Origin: Paenibacillus paridis
Lineage (GTDB): Bacteria; Bacillota; Bacilli; Paenibacillales; Paenibacillaceae
NCBI RefSeq assembly: GCF_006345825.1
Contig: NZ_VCIX01000077.1
Span: forward strand, 81,581 to 145,580
Reading direction: 5' to 3'
Length of the DNA stretch: 64,000 nt
Both the position numbers and the translations under genes were made by a program. Below the pieces are notes generated by a model. It saw nothing but the letters and a program-made list of their open reading frames with translations. It was not told where the DNA came from and ran no database searches. Below, one piece after another: positions 17,429-27,663 of this stretch (position 1 is the first letter of the stretch; each line of letters starts with the position of its first letter).

Positions 17429-20400
17429 TTATTTTAAAGTCAGTCGTTTGTGGATAGCTGCCCCTTGATGGCTGCGATCCATGGCAATCGCAAGCTCAAA
17501 TTGCTCACCAGCTTGCTTCTGCTGCTCTAGGCCAAGCAAGCCTAGCCCCATCATAAAGCGGCAATGAATGATGTTCCGTTTATTCAAATCTTCATCGAAG
17601 ACGAGGAAATCAGGCAGAGATACAGCAAAATAATCAATTTTGACATCATCGAACAAATGCTTCTCTGCGAAATCAATCAGCTTGTTAAAGCGACGCTTCG
17701 CCTCCTTGCTGTTGTTAAGCTTTTGCCAAGCCAGTCCCTGATAAAAAATCATTTCCGGCGGCTGGTCATTATAATACATCGCGCTTGCCGGCTCCTCTAA
17801 TCCTTGGGAAGCTATTCTGAATGCTTCCTCTGCTTCCGTTAACTGTCCAAGTCCCTCGAGAGCACAGCCCAGATAGTAATACACATTGTTTTCCTGTGCG
17901 CCGGCCAGCTTGGCTTCGCCCAGATTTTCAGGATTGGCTAGCGCTTTCCGAAGCAGTTGCTCCGCTTCAACATACTGCTGCCCGGAGATTGCAATTTTCG
18001 CCTGTTCAACATGAGCAAGCACATATTGACCGAGCGTCTTTCCTTCTCCTCCCTCCCATGGATGGAAGCTGCGTGATGCAAGCAGCACGGCTGCTTCCTG
18101 ATGGCGTCCCAGTGCATTGTGCAGCGTGACATATTCCAAATACAGGTCATCTCTCGCATGAACCAGCTCCCTATGCTGTTCCAGTGCAGCCAAACGCTGC
18201 TCCGGTTCGATGTCTATTTTCTTATAGAGCTGATCCAGCTCGTAGAAGACACGTGCATCGGACTGATCACAGGCAAAAGCGGCTTCAAGCGATTTGCGGG
18301 CTTTGCCTGCTTCGTTTCGTTTATTGAAATAAGCTAGCGCTAGATTACGGTGAGCCACAGAGTAGGAAGCATCCTTCGCGATGGATTGCTCCCAGTGAGT
18401 AACAGCATCTTGGTGGCGCTTCTTGTCGTAGTAAAAATTACCCAGGAAATAATACGCTTTGGCATCTTCCGGCCGCACTTCGACAGCATGTTGCAGAACC
18501 AGCAGATCAAATAAGCTGTTAGGGAAGCAATAATCTGGCGATACTGCATTTCCAGCTTTTAAATACCGTGCCGCTAGCTCGCCTTGTCCACGTTTTCCAT
18601 AACTGTATGCAAGGGCGAAATGAATCATCGGATATACGTTCGCATGCTCATCCGCCGCTAGGAAATGCAGCACTTGGTTCGCTTCCTCATACAAGCCCGC
18701 TCCTGCATAATCATAGGCAAGCGCCAGATGGTTATGGGCGTCTCCCCGCATAATTGCCGTTAAGTCCTGCAGTGCTTTCGTCGCAATGGCTTCATTACCA
18801 GCTTCTTTGCTTGCCAAAAACAATTCGTGATATGCCCCAAAATCAGCAATATCCAGCTTCAGCGTTTCGGTTGCATACGCTGCGGCTTCCGCTAACCTTC
18901 CAAGGCGCCGAAGCAGGGCAGTTTTCAGATCCCTCGCTTTGTAGTTGCGGGAATTACGGATCAATGAGCGCTCTGCAAGTTCAAGCGCTTCTTCATATGC
19001 GCCTTTCTCAGAAGCAATTTGCGCCAAAGAGAAGTAACCGCTATCCTGCCACTCTGCTGACCAAACGGCTTTGTAAAAGGCAGCGAACGCCTCTTCTAAT
19101 TTCCCTTGATGCTTTAGGGATACACCAAGCTGATAGTAAGCTTCGCTATCATACGGATTGGGGTTTCTCCAGGTAAGGCTGCTAATGGCTGTATGGAAAT
19201 GAGCCTCGCTTTCGACGAATAGTCCCCTACGCAGCAGCAGCGTTCCATAGGCAACATTGATACGGATATCCGTTTCATCTCGTTTTAGTCCTTCCAAATA
19301 ATAAGCTTCGGGCTCAAAGGTTGCATGGCGGTATTGCTCCAAATGGAGTCCTGCCAGATACAACTGCTCGTTTGTTTTCAGCTGTTGCGGCTCCGGTAGC
19401 GGCTTGGCTGCATCAGGCAGCTCTTCGATGCCCGGCTTCTTCGGCTGGTAACTTACGAGTACGCGGCCAGCTGCATCCTTAACTGTCAGCCGCAAATCAT
19501 ATTCCTGATCGTCTGCATGAAGTGGCGCATGCAAGATGAACGTCATGCTTGGCGACAAGCTTGTGGTTTCCTGCACGTATACCCTTCGATTGCTCTTCAG
19601 CTCGATCGTCGCCCCTTCGACTAATGAAGTCGCATAGGCTTGAATCGTCGCTTTCGATTCCTTCTGGTCCACCTCTAAATTGACAGCCGCTTCAATGGTC
19701 GCGTTTTTGACGACGCCGATATTTTTGTAAGGCATAAAATATTGCTTAAATGATTTTTCTTCATAGGGCTGCAGCCATGTGAAATCTGGCTGATTATCGG
19801 TATATACGCCCGTCATGAGCTCGATGTAAGGACCATCCTCATCCGTTAAGCTGCGGTCCCAGGCTTGGCCAAACTCCCCGTTTCCCCAGGTCCATTGCTT
19901 CTTGCCCGGCGAAATATGATGATTGGCTACATGCAGAAGTCCGGCTTGGACGGAATGATCATATCCGCCTACAAAATTATAATCCGATTTGTAAGCCATG
20001 TAAGAGGTTGGAACCGGAATGTTTTTGTAACGTGAAATATCGACACCGTCGGAATAATCCATCTTGTAGTAAGTGCCTGTGGCGATCGGGAACTTCGATA
20101 CATCACGTTTACCGTGGTCAAATACCGCATGCACATCCGGAGGAAATACGGATTGGGTATGGTCATTGACCGCAACCGCCGGGTTAGCCCACCATAGGAA
20201 GGTTTGCGGCTCAGGCGTACGATTATACAGTTGGGCATGGATTTCCAAATAAGCTTTCCCCGGATGCAGTGTAAAGCCTGCAGTTACTTTCGTTCCATAC
20301 ATTCGATCAATCTCGCTTACCCACACAGTTGCGCTGCCGTCCTCATTTTCCGCTAGGCGGTATTCGACGGGTCCGAAAGTATTCGGACGGTGATGCTGCG

Positions 20401-20770
20401 GCCAATTGAACTCGATACCTCCTGAGATCCAGGGGCCGGCTAAGCCAACAAGCGCCGGTTTAATGACCTGGTTGTAATAAACGAAATCATATTGATTGGT
20501 TTTATCTACAGCGCGGTAGATCCGTCCGCCAATTTCGGGCATGATCTCAATTCGCAAATATTCGTTTTCAAGTATGGCCAGCTTATAGGGCTGAGGCGCT
20601 TTCTCATCGTCAATTTTGTCAATGACCGGATGCGGATACACTTTTCCTGAACTGCCCTGATAGACCCGCTTCTCTAGGAACATTGGATTTTTATCGGGTT
20701 TGCCGACGCCATAGGTTGGAATTTGAACGACTTCCTCCCAAACGCGTGAACGCTCGTTCTTATTGCTCAA
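17429..20770 (-). CDS. DUF5107-domain protein with tetratricopeptide repeats
   Basis: 1,113 residues. The N-terminal ~350 residues match the DUF5107 type, with text reminiscent of aldose-epimerase folds (YLRIEIMPEIGGRIYRAVDKT, GIEFNWPQHHRPN, YLEIHAQLYNRTPEPQTFLWWANPA). The rest is a long TPR array (examples: AYYQLGVSLKHQGKLEEAFAAFYKA, AYYFLGNFYYDKKRHQDAVTHWEQS) of perhaps fifteen units. A TTG start at 20770 is preferred: AGGAG lies eight bases before it, whereas a GTG at 20779 would overlap the site. No signal peptide is seen. It is embedded among GH53, GH2 and GH35 genes, so a carbohydrate-related role (enzyme or protein scaffold) is likely, but the reaction is unknown to me. Confidence 0.82.
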   Translation of the reverse strand: MSNKNERSRVWEEVVQIPTYGVGKPDKNPMFLEKRVYQGSSGKVYPHPVIDKIDDEKAPQPYKLAILENEYLRIEIMPEIGGRIYRAVDKTNQYDFVYYNQVIKPALVGLAGPWISGGIEFNWPQHHRPNTFGPVEYRLAENEDGSATVWVSEIDRMYGTKVTAGFTLHPGKAYLEIHAQLYNRTPEPQTFLWWANPAVAVNDHTQSVFPPDVHAVFDHGKRDVSKFPIATGTYYKMDYSDGVDISRYKNIPVPTSYMAYKSDYNFVGGYDHSVQAGLLHVANHHISPGKKQWTWGNGEFGQAWDRSLTDEDGPYIELMTGVYTDNQPDFTWLQPYEEKSFKQYFMPYKNIGVVKNATIEAAVNLEVDQKESKATIQAYATSLVEGATIELKSNRRVYVQETTSLSPSMTFILHAPLHADDQEYDLRLTVKDAAGRVLVSYQPKKPGIEELPDAAKPLPEPQQLKTNEQLYLAGLHLEQYRHATFEPEAYYLEGLKRDETDIRINVAYGTLLLRRGLFVESEAHFHTAISSLTWRNPNPYDSEAYYQLGVSLKHQGKLEEAFAAFYKAVWSAEWQDSGYFSLAQIASEKGAYEEALELAERSLIRNSRNYKARDLKTALLRRLGRLAEAAAYATETLKLDIADFGAYHELFLASKEAGNEAIATKALQDLTAIMRGDAHNHLALAYDYAGAGLYEEANQVLHFLAADEHANVYPMIHFALAYSYGKRGQGELAARYLKAGNAVSPDYCFPNSLFDLLVLQHAVEVRPEDAKAYYFLGNFYYDKKRHQDAVTHWEQSIAKDASYSVAHRNLALAYFNKRNEAGKARKSLEAAFACDQSDARVFYELDQLYKKIDIEPEQRLAALEQHRELVHARDDLYLEYVTLHNALGRHQEAAVLLASRSFHPWEGGEGKTLGQYVLAHVEQAKIAISGQQYVEAEQLLRKALANPENLGEAKLAGAQENNVYYYLGCALEGLGQLTEAEEAFRIASQGLEEPASAMYYNDQPPEMIFYQGLAWQKLNNSKEAKRRFNKLIDFAEKHLFDDVKIDYFAVSLPDFLVFDEDLNKRNIIHCRFMMGLGLLGLEQQKQAGEQFELAIAMDRSHQGAAIHKRLTLK

Positions 20771-20908
20771 TCTGCTCACTCCTCTTATCAGTTAACGATC
20801 CTATAGCTATACATTACTGGAGAAGCGCCATGCTAGCCATTGATTATACGCTGGTCATCATGGATAATATTCTGATTTTATTCGTTTTTCCTCTTTGCGT
20901 ATGAATAA

Positions 20909-20940
20909 CAAAAAAAGACGCCTTCCTAATGGAAGACGCC
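20909..20940 (-). terminator. Terminator after the GH53-SLH gene
   Basis: On minus-strand RNA, GGCGUCUUCC pairs with GGAAGGCGUC through two G-U pairs around an AUUA loop, followed by seven U. It lies about 14 bp after the stop of the giant GH53 gene, so the DUF5107-TPR gene probably has its own promoter. Confidence 0.85.
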
Positions 20941-20953
20941 CTGCCAATCCTAA

Positions 20954-23900
20954 TTAATCAGTCTTATGAATCGTATGGAAGAGCCTCTCTAAAATCACGG
21001 CCGCTTGCGCTCTCGTCGCACTCGCTTTAGGTGCAAATCTATCCTGGCCGATACCATTAATCAGGCCTGCAAGCTGCATGTCGCGAATAGCTTCTGCAGC
21101 ATACGCGGCAAAGTCTGCTTGATCCTCAAAGGATTCCGAACTCCGATTTGTGTCTAATATGACCTTGCTCACTTGCAATGCACGGTGCAGGATAACAGCC
21201 ATCTCTTCCCGGGTAATGACGTCATTCCCCCCAAAGCTTCCGTCGCTATTTCCATTAACGATACCAAGCTTCTCTGCGGCTGCAACAGCCGGTGCATACC
21301 ATGCGCCTTCCTTCACATCCGTGAAGGACGAGTTTTGCACTGCTTCTGGCGTTTCCAAAATTCCCATTAGCATTTGCAAAAATTGCGCACGAGTTACGGA
21401 TGCTTCCGGTTGATAGGTTTGATTTGTAAATCCGCTGATGATGCCTCTAGCAGCCAAAAATTCAATACTTTGCTGTGCCCATGCCACCTTGGTTAGATCC
21501 GTAAATGAAACAGCGTTGTAAATTGCTGCATATTTGCTGAAATGCTTCGGACTAAAGGATACGGTATCCGACTCGGCATCGTAACTGGCGTTTTTTACAA
21601 TTTCCAGCTTACCGTCATCCGTGGCATAATAAACCACCACACTCTGGGCATTTTGCCCTTGACCAAGCACATAAGGCAGCTTGACGTTGATCATGCCGTT
21701 TCCGAAATCGGTTAGCTTCTTGCCATCCACCGTTAAAGCAAAGTCATAAACGGTATTTCCGCTGAGTGCCTGCCTAAGCTCGGATGATAAGGTTCCAGCA
21801 TCTAATTTCTCCACGGTTAGTTGAACGCTGCTGGACGATGTGCTGATGATGTCTTTAAACAACTCGATCGAAAGTGAAAAGGTAGCGAAGCCCGTTTTAA
21901 GTATAATCTTATTTATCGAGCTGCTAGCCATTTCCGCAATCTGCTGCGCAGAAACTTCTACGACGACACCAATCGCTCCTGCGGCAGGAGCTGCGCTTAC
22001 CGTTACCGAATGTTCCGCTTCATTTTTATCTGCCTGTTTCAAATCAACCTGAACCACCGGCAAGACTGGAGCAGTCGTTGACGGAGTTGACACTGGAGTT
22101 GCCGCCGGCTTCGGTGTCGTTTCTGGTTTTGGCGTTACACTTGGCGTCGGCGTTGTCTCCGGTGTCGGAGTCGCTTCTGGCGTTGGTGTCGCTTCTACCT
22201 TTTCCTCCGTTAGTGTCAGCCTGATACCCGTTGTCGTTTGTTGGTCTGCCACGCTTATATCAGATACGCTATTGGCTTGGAAACCCGCTTTGTTTACAAA
22301 TAAAGCATAATTAATGCCCACAGGAAGATTACCCAAGATAAACTCACCTTCTGCATTCGTAGCTGTCGTGTATTCAATGCCATTTATCGTTATCTTGACC
22401 TCAGCACCTGCCAGCTTCGCACCGGATTCATTTTGCACCACTCCGGAAATGCTGCCTGTTCCTGCTCCCAAATAACCTACGGAGACTGCATCGATCAGCG
22501 CCCAGTTTCCTGCGTTCGCATCCGCATAGAAACCAATAGTCAGCTCGCCGTTTTTGACCAACACATCCATGCTTTGAGCAGTCATCGAGCTGCTCTTCGG
22601 AATATCGAGCCTCGCCAGCTCGCCGCTTGAATCCTTGGCGTACATGTAATATTCCTTCTGGTCGCCACCGTTATAGAACCAGCCGCTGACCTTATAATAA
22701 CCGTTGGCTATACCGGTTAAGGTCTGGTGAGCATCAGAAGTGTACGCACCTGCCAGCCAATGCGAGAACACATAACGGCCATCCTTTGCATTCGCATGGG
22801 TTTGAATAAAGGTAGCATTCTCGGTGCCTGTAATCGTCCAGCCCGGTATCGCATACCTATCAGCACCCTGTGTCTCAAAGCTAGCATTCGTCAATGGAAT
22901 AACCGTCGCCAATTGCAAAAATAGAGGCGCATTTGCGGTAAGCGCAGCTATCGTTACTCCGGTTGCCATTCCATTTAAATAACCGGACTTGCTCGCCGTA
23001 ACCGTATACCCGCTTCCTCCTAGCATATCCGTGAGCTTATATTTTCCGGAAGCGTCGGTTTGAGCCCTATACGTCTGCTCGCCCTTAACCGCAACGACGG
23101 TTGCCCCTTCTACAGGAGAATAAGAGCTGTCTGTGACGATGCCCGTAATTGTGCCAAAATTGAGAATCAGCTCCACATGAACGCCGCTTGTCGTCAAGCC
23201 GACTGCAACTGCAATCGGAGCCGCATTGGCTGTCAAATATCCCTTTTTAACTGCCTTTACGCTGTAATCCGCTCCTGCTGGCACATGCAAAATCGTATAC
23301 TGTCCATCTTCGCCGGATGCTGCAGAATACGTTTTTCCGCCAACAACGACGCTAACCTCTGCATCTGCTATCGGCAATTGATCGGATCCATGAATCATCC
23401 CTGTAATCGTGCCGGAATTCAATGCAAGCCTTAGCTCAATATCGGATTGGACAGCACCAATGGCTACCTTGATACCGCTTGCTTCTCCTGCCGCATAACC
23501 TTCTTTTTGCGCTTTGAGGGTCACGGCCTCTGCCGCAGGCAAATCTGCAAGCGTGTATTGACCATTTTGATCCGTTATCGTGTTATAGTTTGCACCGCCT
23601 ATGCTGGCGCTAACAATGGCGCCGGCAATGACTCGCTGCTCCGCGTCCTTCACTACGCCTGAAACGGAACCGCCCGTTAACGTAATATTTTGGCCCGAGG
23701 TAAACATTCCGGCATTCACCAACTGAACCATTCTGTTGCCAGCTTGGTATCCTTCTTTGGAGGCAGTCACTTCATACGCGGTGCCTACCGGCAAATCCGG
23801 TATAAAATAGTTGCCGGCAGCATCGGATGTTGTTGTATGCGTCTTGCCATTTACCATTGCTTGAATCGTGGCAGAAGCGATTCGGTTGCCCGAAGTTCCT

Positions 23901-26500
23901 TGAACAACGCCTGACAGATGACCAAAGGTTGATCCTTCTGTATTCTGCTTATATGCGTCATGGGCAGGCAATGCCTTGCCGCCAAAGTCAAATAACGTTG
24001 TGTTTGACACGACATTCAAGTCCGGTTGGTCGTCAGCCTCCTTGATTGCCCAGCCTACACCCGGGACGGCAATCATAATCGGATCCCAGTACAGATCGCC
24101 AATCACTCTGCCATTGTTTACGCTCTTTAAGCCGTTGAACAAGTTGATCATAAATTCCTTTTGGCCTTGCGGTGAGCTCGTGTCTGCCGGATACGGGCCA
24201 TTGTCGTTCAGTTGGCCGATCGTTCCGTTAGGCAGTGCCGGATTCCAGTTATAGCCGGTTTCCATAATCATAATATCCTTATCATACTTTTCGCTAAAAT
24301 AATTGCAAAACGCTACGATTTGCTCAATCGTCAGATCTGTCCAAAACGGATAATACGAAGGCCCGATAATATCATAGTCAACGTTTCTCGCTTCAATCTG
24401 ATCAAAAAAGCTTTCATATTTGCTATAGTTTCCCGCATCATCCAGATGGAGAATGACCTTGGACTGCGGAGAAGCAGTCTTGACCGCCTCCGCGCCTGCT
24501 TGAAGGAAACGTGCCAGATTGCCCCAGCTTGTGCTGGACGCCCTGCCGTAAGGGAACAAAATGCCAGATTGCATTTCGTTTCCTAATGATACAAATTCCG
24601 GTGCTGTTCCTTGCGCCACCATGGCTTCCATCACTTCAGCCGTATAAGCCCGCAGCAGCTCTTCGAGCTTATCGACTTTTGCCGCTTCCGTGGTCAAGTC
24701 ATTGATAGCCGCTTGCCAGGCATTCGGAATGTTATGCGTGGCTCCGTTCGTCCAATAATCGCTGTAATGGAAGGACAGCTGTATCTGCAAGCCTGCCGCT
24801 TTCGCGCGTTTCGCAAGCTTCAAGATATCGGCTTTATCCATAATGCCCGCCGGACGATAATAACTGCCGTCGCCATGCCCTTTGCCTGGCTCGTTGTAGA
24901 CGCGCAGCCGCACAATGTCATGGCCGTTTTCTTTTAGAATTTGAAATAAATCCTTTTCCTGTCCGTTCTCGTCAAAAAACTTGCCGCCCTGCGATTCCAC
25001 ATAGGACAGCTCCGATACGTCTCCGCCCTTGAGGAATCGGTAGGCTTGGTCGTCCTTCACTAGCTCGACCACATCCAGCTTCACGCTGTTTCCGGCATTC
25101 GCATCGGAGTGCAAACCAATCGTTATCTTACCGTTCATGACCTGAATGCCCCGCAGATACACTTTCGTCCAGGTGCTGCCAATGGGCAGGGCCGCCCGTG
25201 CTTCCGACATGCCATTATCGCGGGCGAACAAATAGCTGGCATGCTGACCTCCGCTATTTTGCACCCAGCCCGTCAAGGTATAATAGCCATTCTCTAGGCC
25301 GGTCAACGTCTGCGAAGTCGTCACCTTATAATCACGGTCTGACCAATGAGACAGGCTGTAGCTGCTCAAATAGCCGGGAGCATCCGCGAACGATGCATCC
25401 GCATCGCCAGCTTCGGTCCATTCGTCAAGCTCCTGCGATTTTCCATTAGCTTGAAAGCTAAAATTTCCGATCGCTATACCCACGGGCTCCAATTCAACTT
25501 CCTCGTCCTTCACTAAGGAGACCAAGTCGATACCTAGCCACGCATCTGCGGGGCCGTCCGCATAAAAACCGACCGTAACGCTGTTGTTCTCTATAATGAC
25601 CGGCAGACTAATTTTCGTCCAAGAGGAGCTGCTCACCGGTATAGCAACCTTTGCCTCTGCGCGGCCGGTATCTTTAGCATATATGTAGCTCTCGTTAAAA
25701 CCGCCTCCGCTTGAAATCCAAGCCGTCAATGTATAAGCTCCATTCGCAAGGCCTGTTGCCGTTTGATAAGTGTTTGCCGTATAAGGGGCATCGCTCCAGT
25801 AATTCAGCCGGTTTGTACCACCGTCCGCCGGCGACCAATCTGATTTGATAGCTATCGGGCTTGTGCTGCCTTCCGGTCCGAAACTAGTCTCCCAGCCTGC
25901 TAACCCGGTTTCAAAACTGGTATTCTCCAAATCTTTGGCAGGAGCAGCTTCATCAAGCATAAGCGTTACGTTATCCACGCCCATATAGTTGCTTGCCAAT
26001 GCCAAACCATCCGCATATACGCCAAGCGTCAACTGATGATTCGTCACCACGACAGGCAACTGAATTTGCACCCAATCGCTGCTTTGCGGCACATCTTTTC
26101 TTACTTCCGGAAGGCCAGTGTCTTTTGCATATAGGTAACTCACCTGAAAACCCGCTCCCCGCTCTACCCATGCCGAAAGAGTATAGCTGCCGTTAACCAA
26201 ACCCTTTATCGTCTGCTGCGTATCCGCAGTGTAGGCTGCAGCACTCCAGTAATCGAGCCGCTTCGTCCCACCTCCGCTCGGGATCCAGCTTCCTTGAATT
26301 GTAATAGGGCTTACTCCATCAGTCGCTGTAAAGCTCGTTGACCACGCTTCAAAATCGTTCTCGAAACTCCCATTAGGAACACTAATGGCGGTCCCCGCCG
26401 CATGAACGGACGGTGAATCTAGTCCAGTAAATAAACCAATAACCATACAAATCATAATGAAAATACTGATACTGCTGCGAAACCTTCTAGTTCTGCTCAT
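20954..26500 (-). CDS. Cell-surface arabinogalactan endo-beta-1,4-galactanase (GH53) with binding and SLH domains
   Basis: 1,848 residues. Domains in order: signal peptide (cleavage near VHAAG, ~35); three related ~145-residue carbohydrate-binding modules, CBM61-like (about 39-180, 190-330, 340-480), each with an 'NGxYTL.AW/GW' core; GH53 barrel (~490-870) with acid/base Glu642 in VSLGNEM and nucleophile Glu747 in MIMETGYNW; four carboxypeptidase-regulatory-like beta domains (~870-1200); a fourth CBM copy (~1205-1350); a fifth regulatory-like domain; a Thr/Pro linker (~1430-1475); an unassigned domain; and three SLH repeats (~1663-1845, with FTDV and VTRAQF-type motifs). GH53 cuts beta-1,4-galactan side chains of pectin, here anchored to the wall. 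The start has AAGGAG eight to nine bases upstream. Confidence 0.93.
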   Translation of the reverse strand: MSRTRRFRSSISIFIMICMVIGLFTGLDSPSVHAAGTAISVPNGSFENDFEAWSTSFTATDGVSPITIQGSWIPSGGGTKRLDYWSAAAYTADTQQTIKGLVNGSYTLSAWVERGAGFQVSYLYAKDTGLPEVRKDVPQSSDWVQIQLPVVVTNHQLTLGVYADGLALASNYMGVDNVTLMLDEAAPAKDLENTSFETGLAGWETSFGPEGSTSPIAIKSDWSPADGGTNRLNYWSDAPYTANTYQTATGLANGAYTLTAWISSGGGFNESYIYAKDTGRAEAKVAIPVSSSSWTKISLPVIIENNSVTVGFYADGPADAWLGIDLVSLVKDEEVELEPVGIAIGNFSFQANGKSQELDEWTEAGDADASFADAPGYLSSYSLSHWSDRDYKVTTSQTLTGLENGYYTLTGWVQNSGGQHASYLFARDNGMSEARAALPIGSTWTKVYLRGIQVMNGKITIGLHSDANAGNSVKLDVVELVKDDQAYRFLKGGDVSELSYVESQGGKFFDENGQEKDLFQILKENGHDIVRLRVYNEPGKGHGDGSYYRPAGIMDKADILKLAKRAKAAGLQIQLSFHYSDYWTNGATHNIPNAWQAAINDLTTEAAKVDKLEELLRAYTAEVMEAMVAQGTAPEFVSLGNEMQSGILFPYGRASSTSWGNLARFLQAGAEAVKTASPQSKVILHLDDAGNYSKYESFFDQIEARNVDYDIIGPSYYPFWTDLTIEQIVAFCNYFSEKYDKDIMIMETGYNWNPALPNGTIGQLNDNGPYPADTSSPQGQKEFMINLFNGLKSVNNGRVIGDLYWDPIMIAVPGVGWAIKEADDQPDLNVVSNTTLFDFGGKALPAHDAYKQNTEGSTFGHLSGVVQGTSGNRIASATIQAMVNGKTHTTTSDAAGNYFIPDLPVGTAYEVTASKEGYQAGNRMVQLVNAGMFTSGQNITLTGGSVSGVVKDAEQRVIAGAIVSASIGGANYNTITDQNGQYTLADLPAAEAVTLKAQKEGYAAGEASGIKVAIGAVQSDIELRLALNSGTITGMIHGSDQLPIADAEVSVVVGGKTYSAASGEDGQYTILHVPAGADYSVKAVKKGYLTANAAPIAVAVGLTTSGVHVELILNFGTITGIVTDSSYSPVEGATVVAVKGEQTYRAQTDASGKYKLTDMLGGSGYTVTASKSGYLNGMATGVTIAALTANAPLFLQLATVIPLTNASFETQGADRYAIPGWTITGTENATFIQTHANAKDGRYVFSHWLAGAYTSDAHQTLTGIANGYYKVSGWFYNGGDQKEYYMYAKDSSGELARLDIPKSSSMTAQSMDVLVKNGELTIGFYADANAGNWALIDAVSVGYLGAGTGSISGVVQNESGAKLAGAEVKITINGIEYTTATNAEGEFILGNLPVGINYALFVNKAGFQANSVSDISVADQQTTTGIRLTLTEEKVEATPTPEATPTPETTPTPSVTPKPETTPKPAATPVSTPSTTAPVLPVVQVDLKQADKNEAEHSVTVSAAPAAGAIGVVVEVSAQQIAEMASSSINKIILKTGFATFSLSIELFKDIISTSSSSVQLTVEKLDAGTLSSELRQALSGNTVYDFALTVDGKKLTDFGNGMINVKLPYVLGQGQNAQSVVVYYATDDGKLEIVKNASYDAESDTVSFSPKHFSKYAAIYNAVSFTDLTKVAWAQQSIEFLAARGIISGFTNQTYQPEASVTRAQFLQMLMGILETPEAVQNSSFTDVKEGAWYAPAVAAAEKLGIVNGNSDGSFGGNDVITREEMAVILHRALQVSKVILDTNRSSESFEDQADFAAYAAEAIRDMQLAGLINGIGQDRFAPKASATRAQAAVILERLFHTIHKTD

Positions 26501-26557
26501 TTCCAGTCACTCCTTCAGTTCAGATCTAAACCCCGCGTTTATTACTGCCTGCAGAAA

Positions 26558-26571
26558 ATAAAGCGTTATCA
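26558..26571 (-). promoter_or_regulatory. Possible CcpA (cre-like) site upstream of the GH53 gene
   Basis: Minus-strand TGATAACGCTTTAT matches the catabolite-response consensus TGWNANCGNTNWCA at all defined positions except the last two. It lies about 58-71 bp before the GH53 start codon, where glucose repression would make sense. It is a single site found by eye. Confidence 0.4.
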
Positions 26572-26791
26572 TTTCTCGGCTTGACAATCGCTCTACCTCT
26601 ATTCACATCTATAACTTTAAAGGAATTCAAGTAATCTACAAGTAACACAAATGCAAGATATATGCTGCTTTGATAGCCGCTTAATAGGTAAGGGATATCA
26701 ATTACGTTGGGGCTGCGCGAGTAGATCATTTTTTTATATTCACTTTAATTAGTGCCGTCCAACCACTTTTGTTCCCCATCCATAGATACTC

Positions 26792-27588
26792 TGTAAGAAC
26801 ACATACGCTCTTACAGACAACTAACTCAGACTAGTTTATCTCTGTTAGCGCATATACGTTCATACAGCCACCGTTCGAGCCACCTTCAACGCCGAAATCA
26901 TTCCGTAAGCACTCATTTGCTCTTACAGACAACTAATTCAGGCTAGTTTATCTCTGTTAGCGCATATACGTTCTTACAGTCGCTGTTCGAGCCACCTTCA
27001 ACGCCGAATACATCCTGTAAGGACACATACGCTCTTACAAACAACTTACTCAGACTAGTTTGGTTCTGTTAGCGCATATACGTTCTTACAGCCGCCGTTC
27101 GAGTCACCTTCAACGCCAAATACATTCTATAAGCACACATACGCTCTTACAAACAACTTACTCAGGCTAGTTTGGCTCTGTTAGCGCATATACGTTCTTA
27201 CAGCCGCCTTTCGAGCCACCTTCAACCCCGAAAATATTCTGTAAGCACACATATGCTCTTACAAACAACATACTCAGACTAGTTTGGTTCTGTTAGCGCA
27301 TATACGTTCTTACAGCCGCCGTTCGAGCCACCCTCAACGCCGAAATCATTCCGTAAGCACTCATTTGCTCTTACAGACACTAATTCAAGCTAGTTTATCT
27401 CTATTAGCGCATATACGTTCTTACAGCCGCCGTTCGAGCCACCTTCAACGCCGAAATCATTCCGTAAGCACACATACGCTCTTACAGACAAGTAATTCAG
27501 GCTAGTTTGGCTCTATTAGCGCACATACGCTCTTACAAACAACTTACTCAGGCTAGTTTGACTCTGTTAGCGCATATACGTTCTTACA
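26792..27588. repeat. 112-bp tandem array with alternating A and B palindromic boxes
   Basis: In the 1.2-kb gap between hflC and the GH53 gene, a 112-bp unit repeats about seven times. Each unit has box A (TGTAAG..ACATACGCTCTTACA, 24 bp; starts 26792, 26904, 27016, 27128, 27240, 27352, 27463) and box B (TGTTAGCG..TACGTTCTTACA, 24 bp; starts 26843, 26955, 27067, 27179, 27291, 27402, 27514, 27565). A-to-B distance is 51 (once 50) and B-to-A is 61. Box A is a good inverted repeat (up to 8-bp arms). The box at 27514 is a B-left/A-right hybrid. The remainder of the gap, 26501-26791, holds only the GH53 upstream region. Confidence 0.9.
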
Positions 27589-27663
27589 GCCGTCTTGGCC
27601 CCGCCTTCAACACTAAGCTTGAGCCCAGCCGCTGCTAAGCCCAGCGATGCCGTACAGAAAAAG

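Noticed and set aside
26526..26729. 67-codon frame upstream of the GH53 gene
   Set aside because: No ribosome site, and it overlaps the probable promoter/cre region of GH53.
26792..27588. 112-bp array considered as a CRISPR array or coding repeat
   Set aside because: The whole unit repeats, not just a short repeat with unique spacers. Period 112 is not divisible by three and the frames break.
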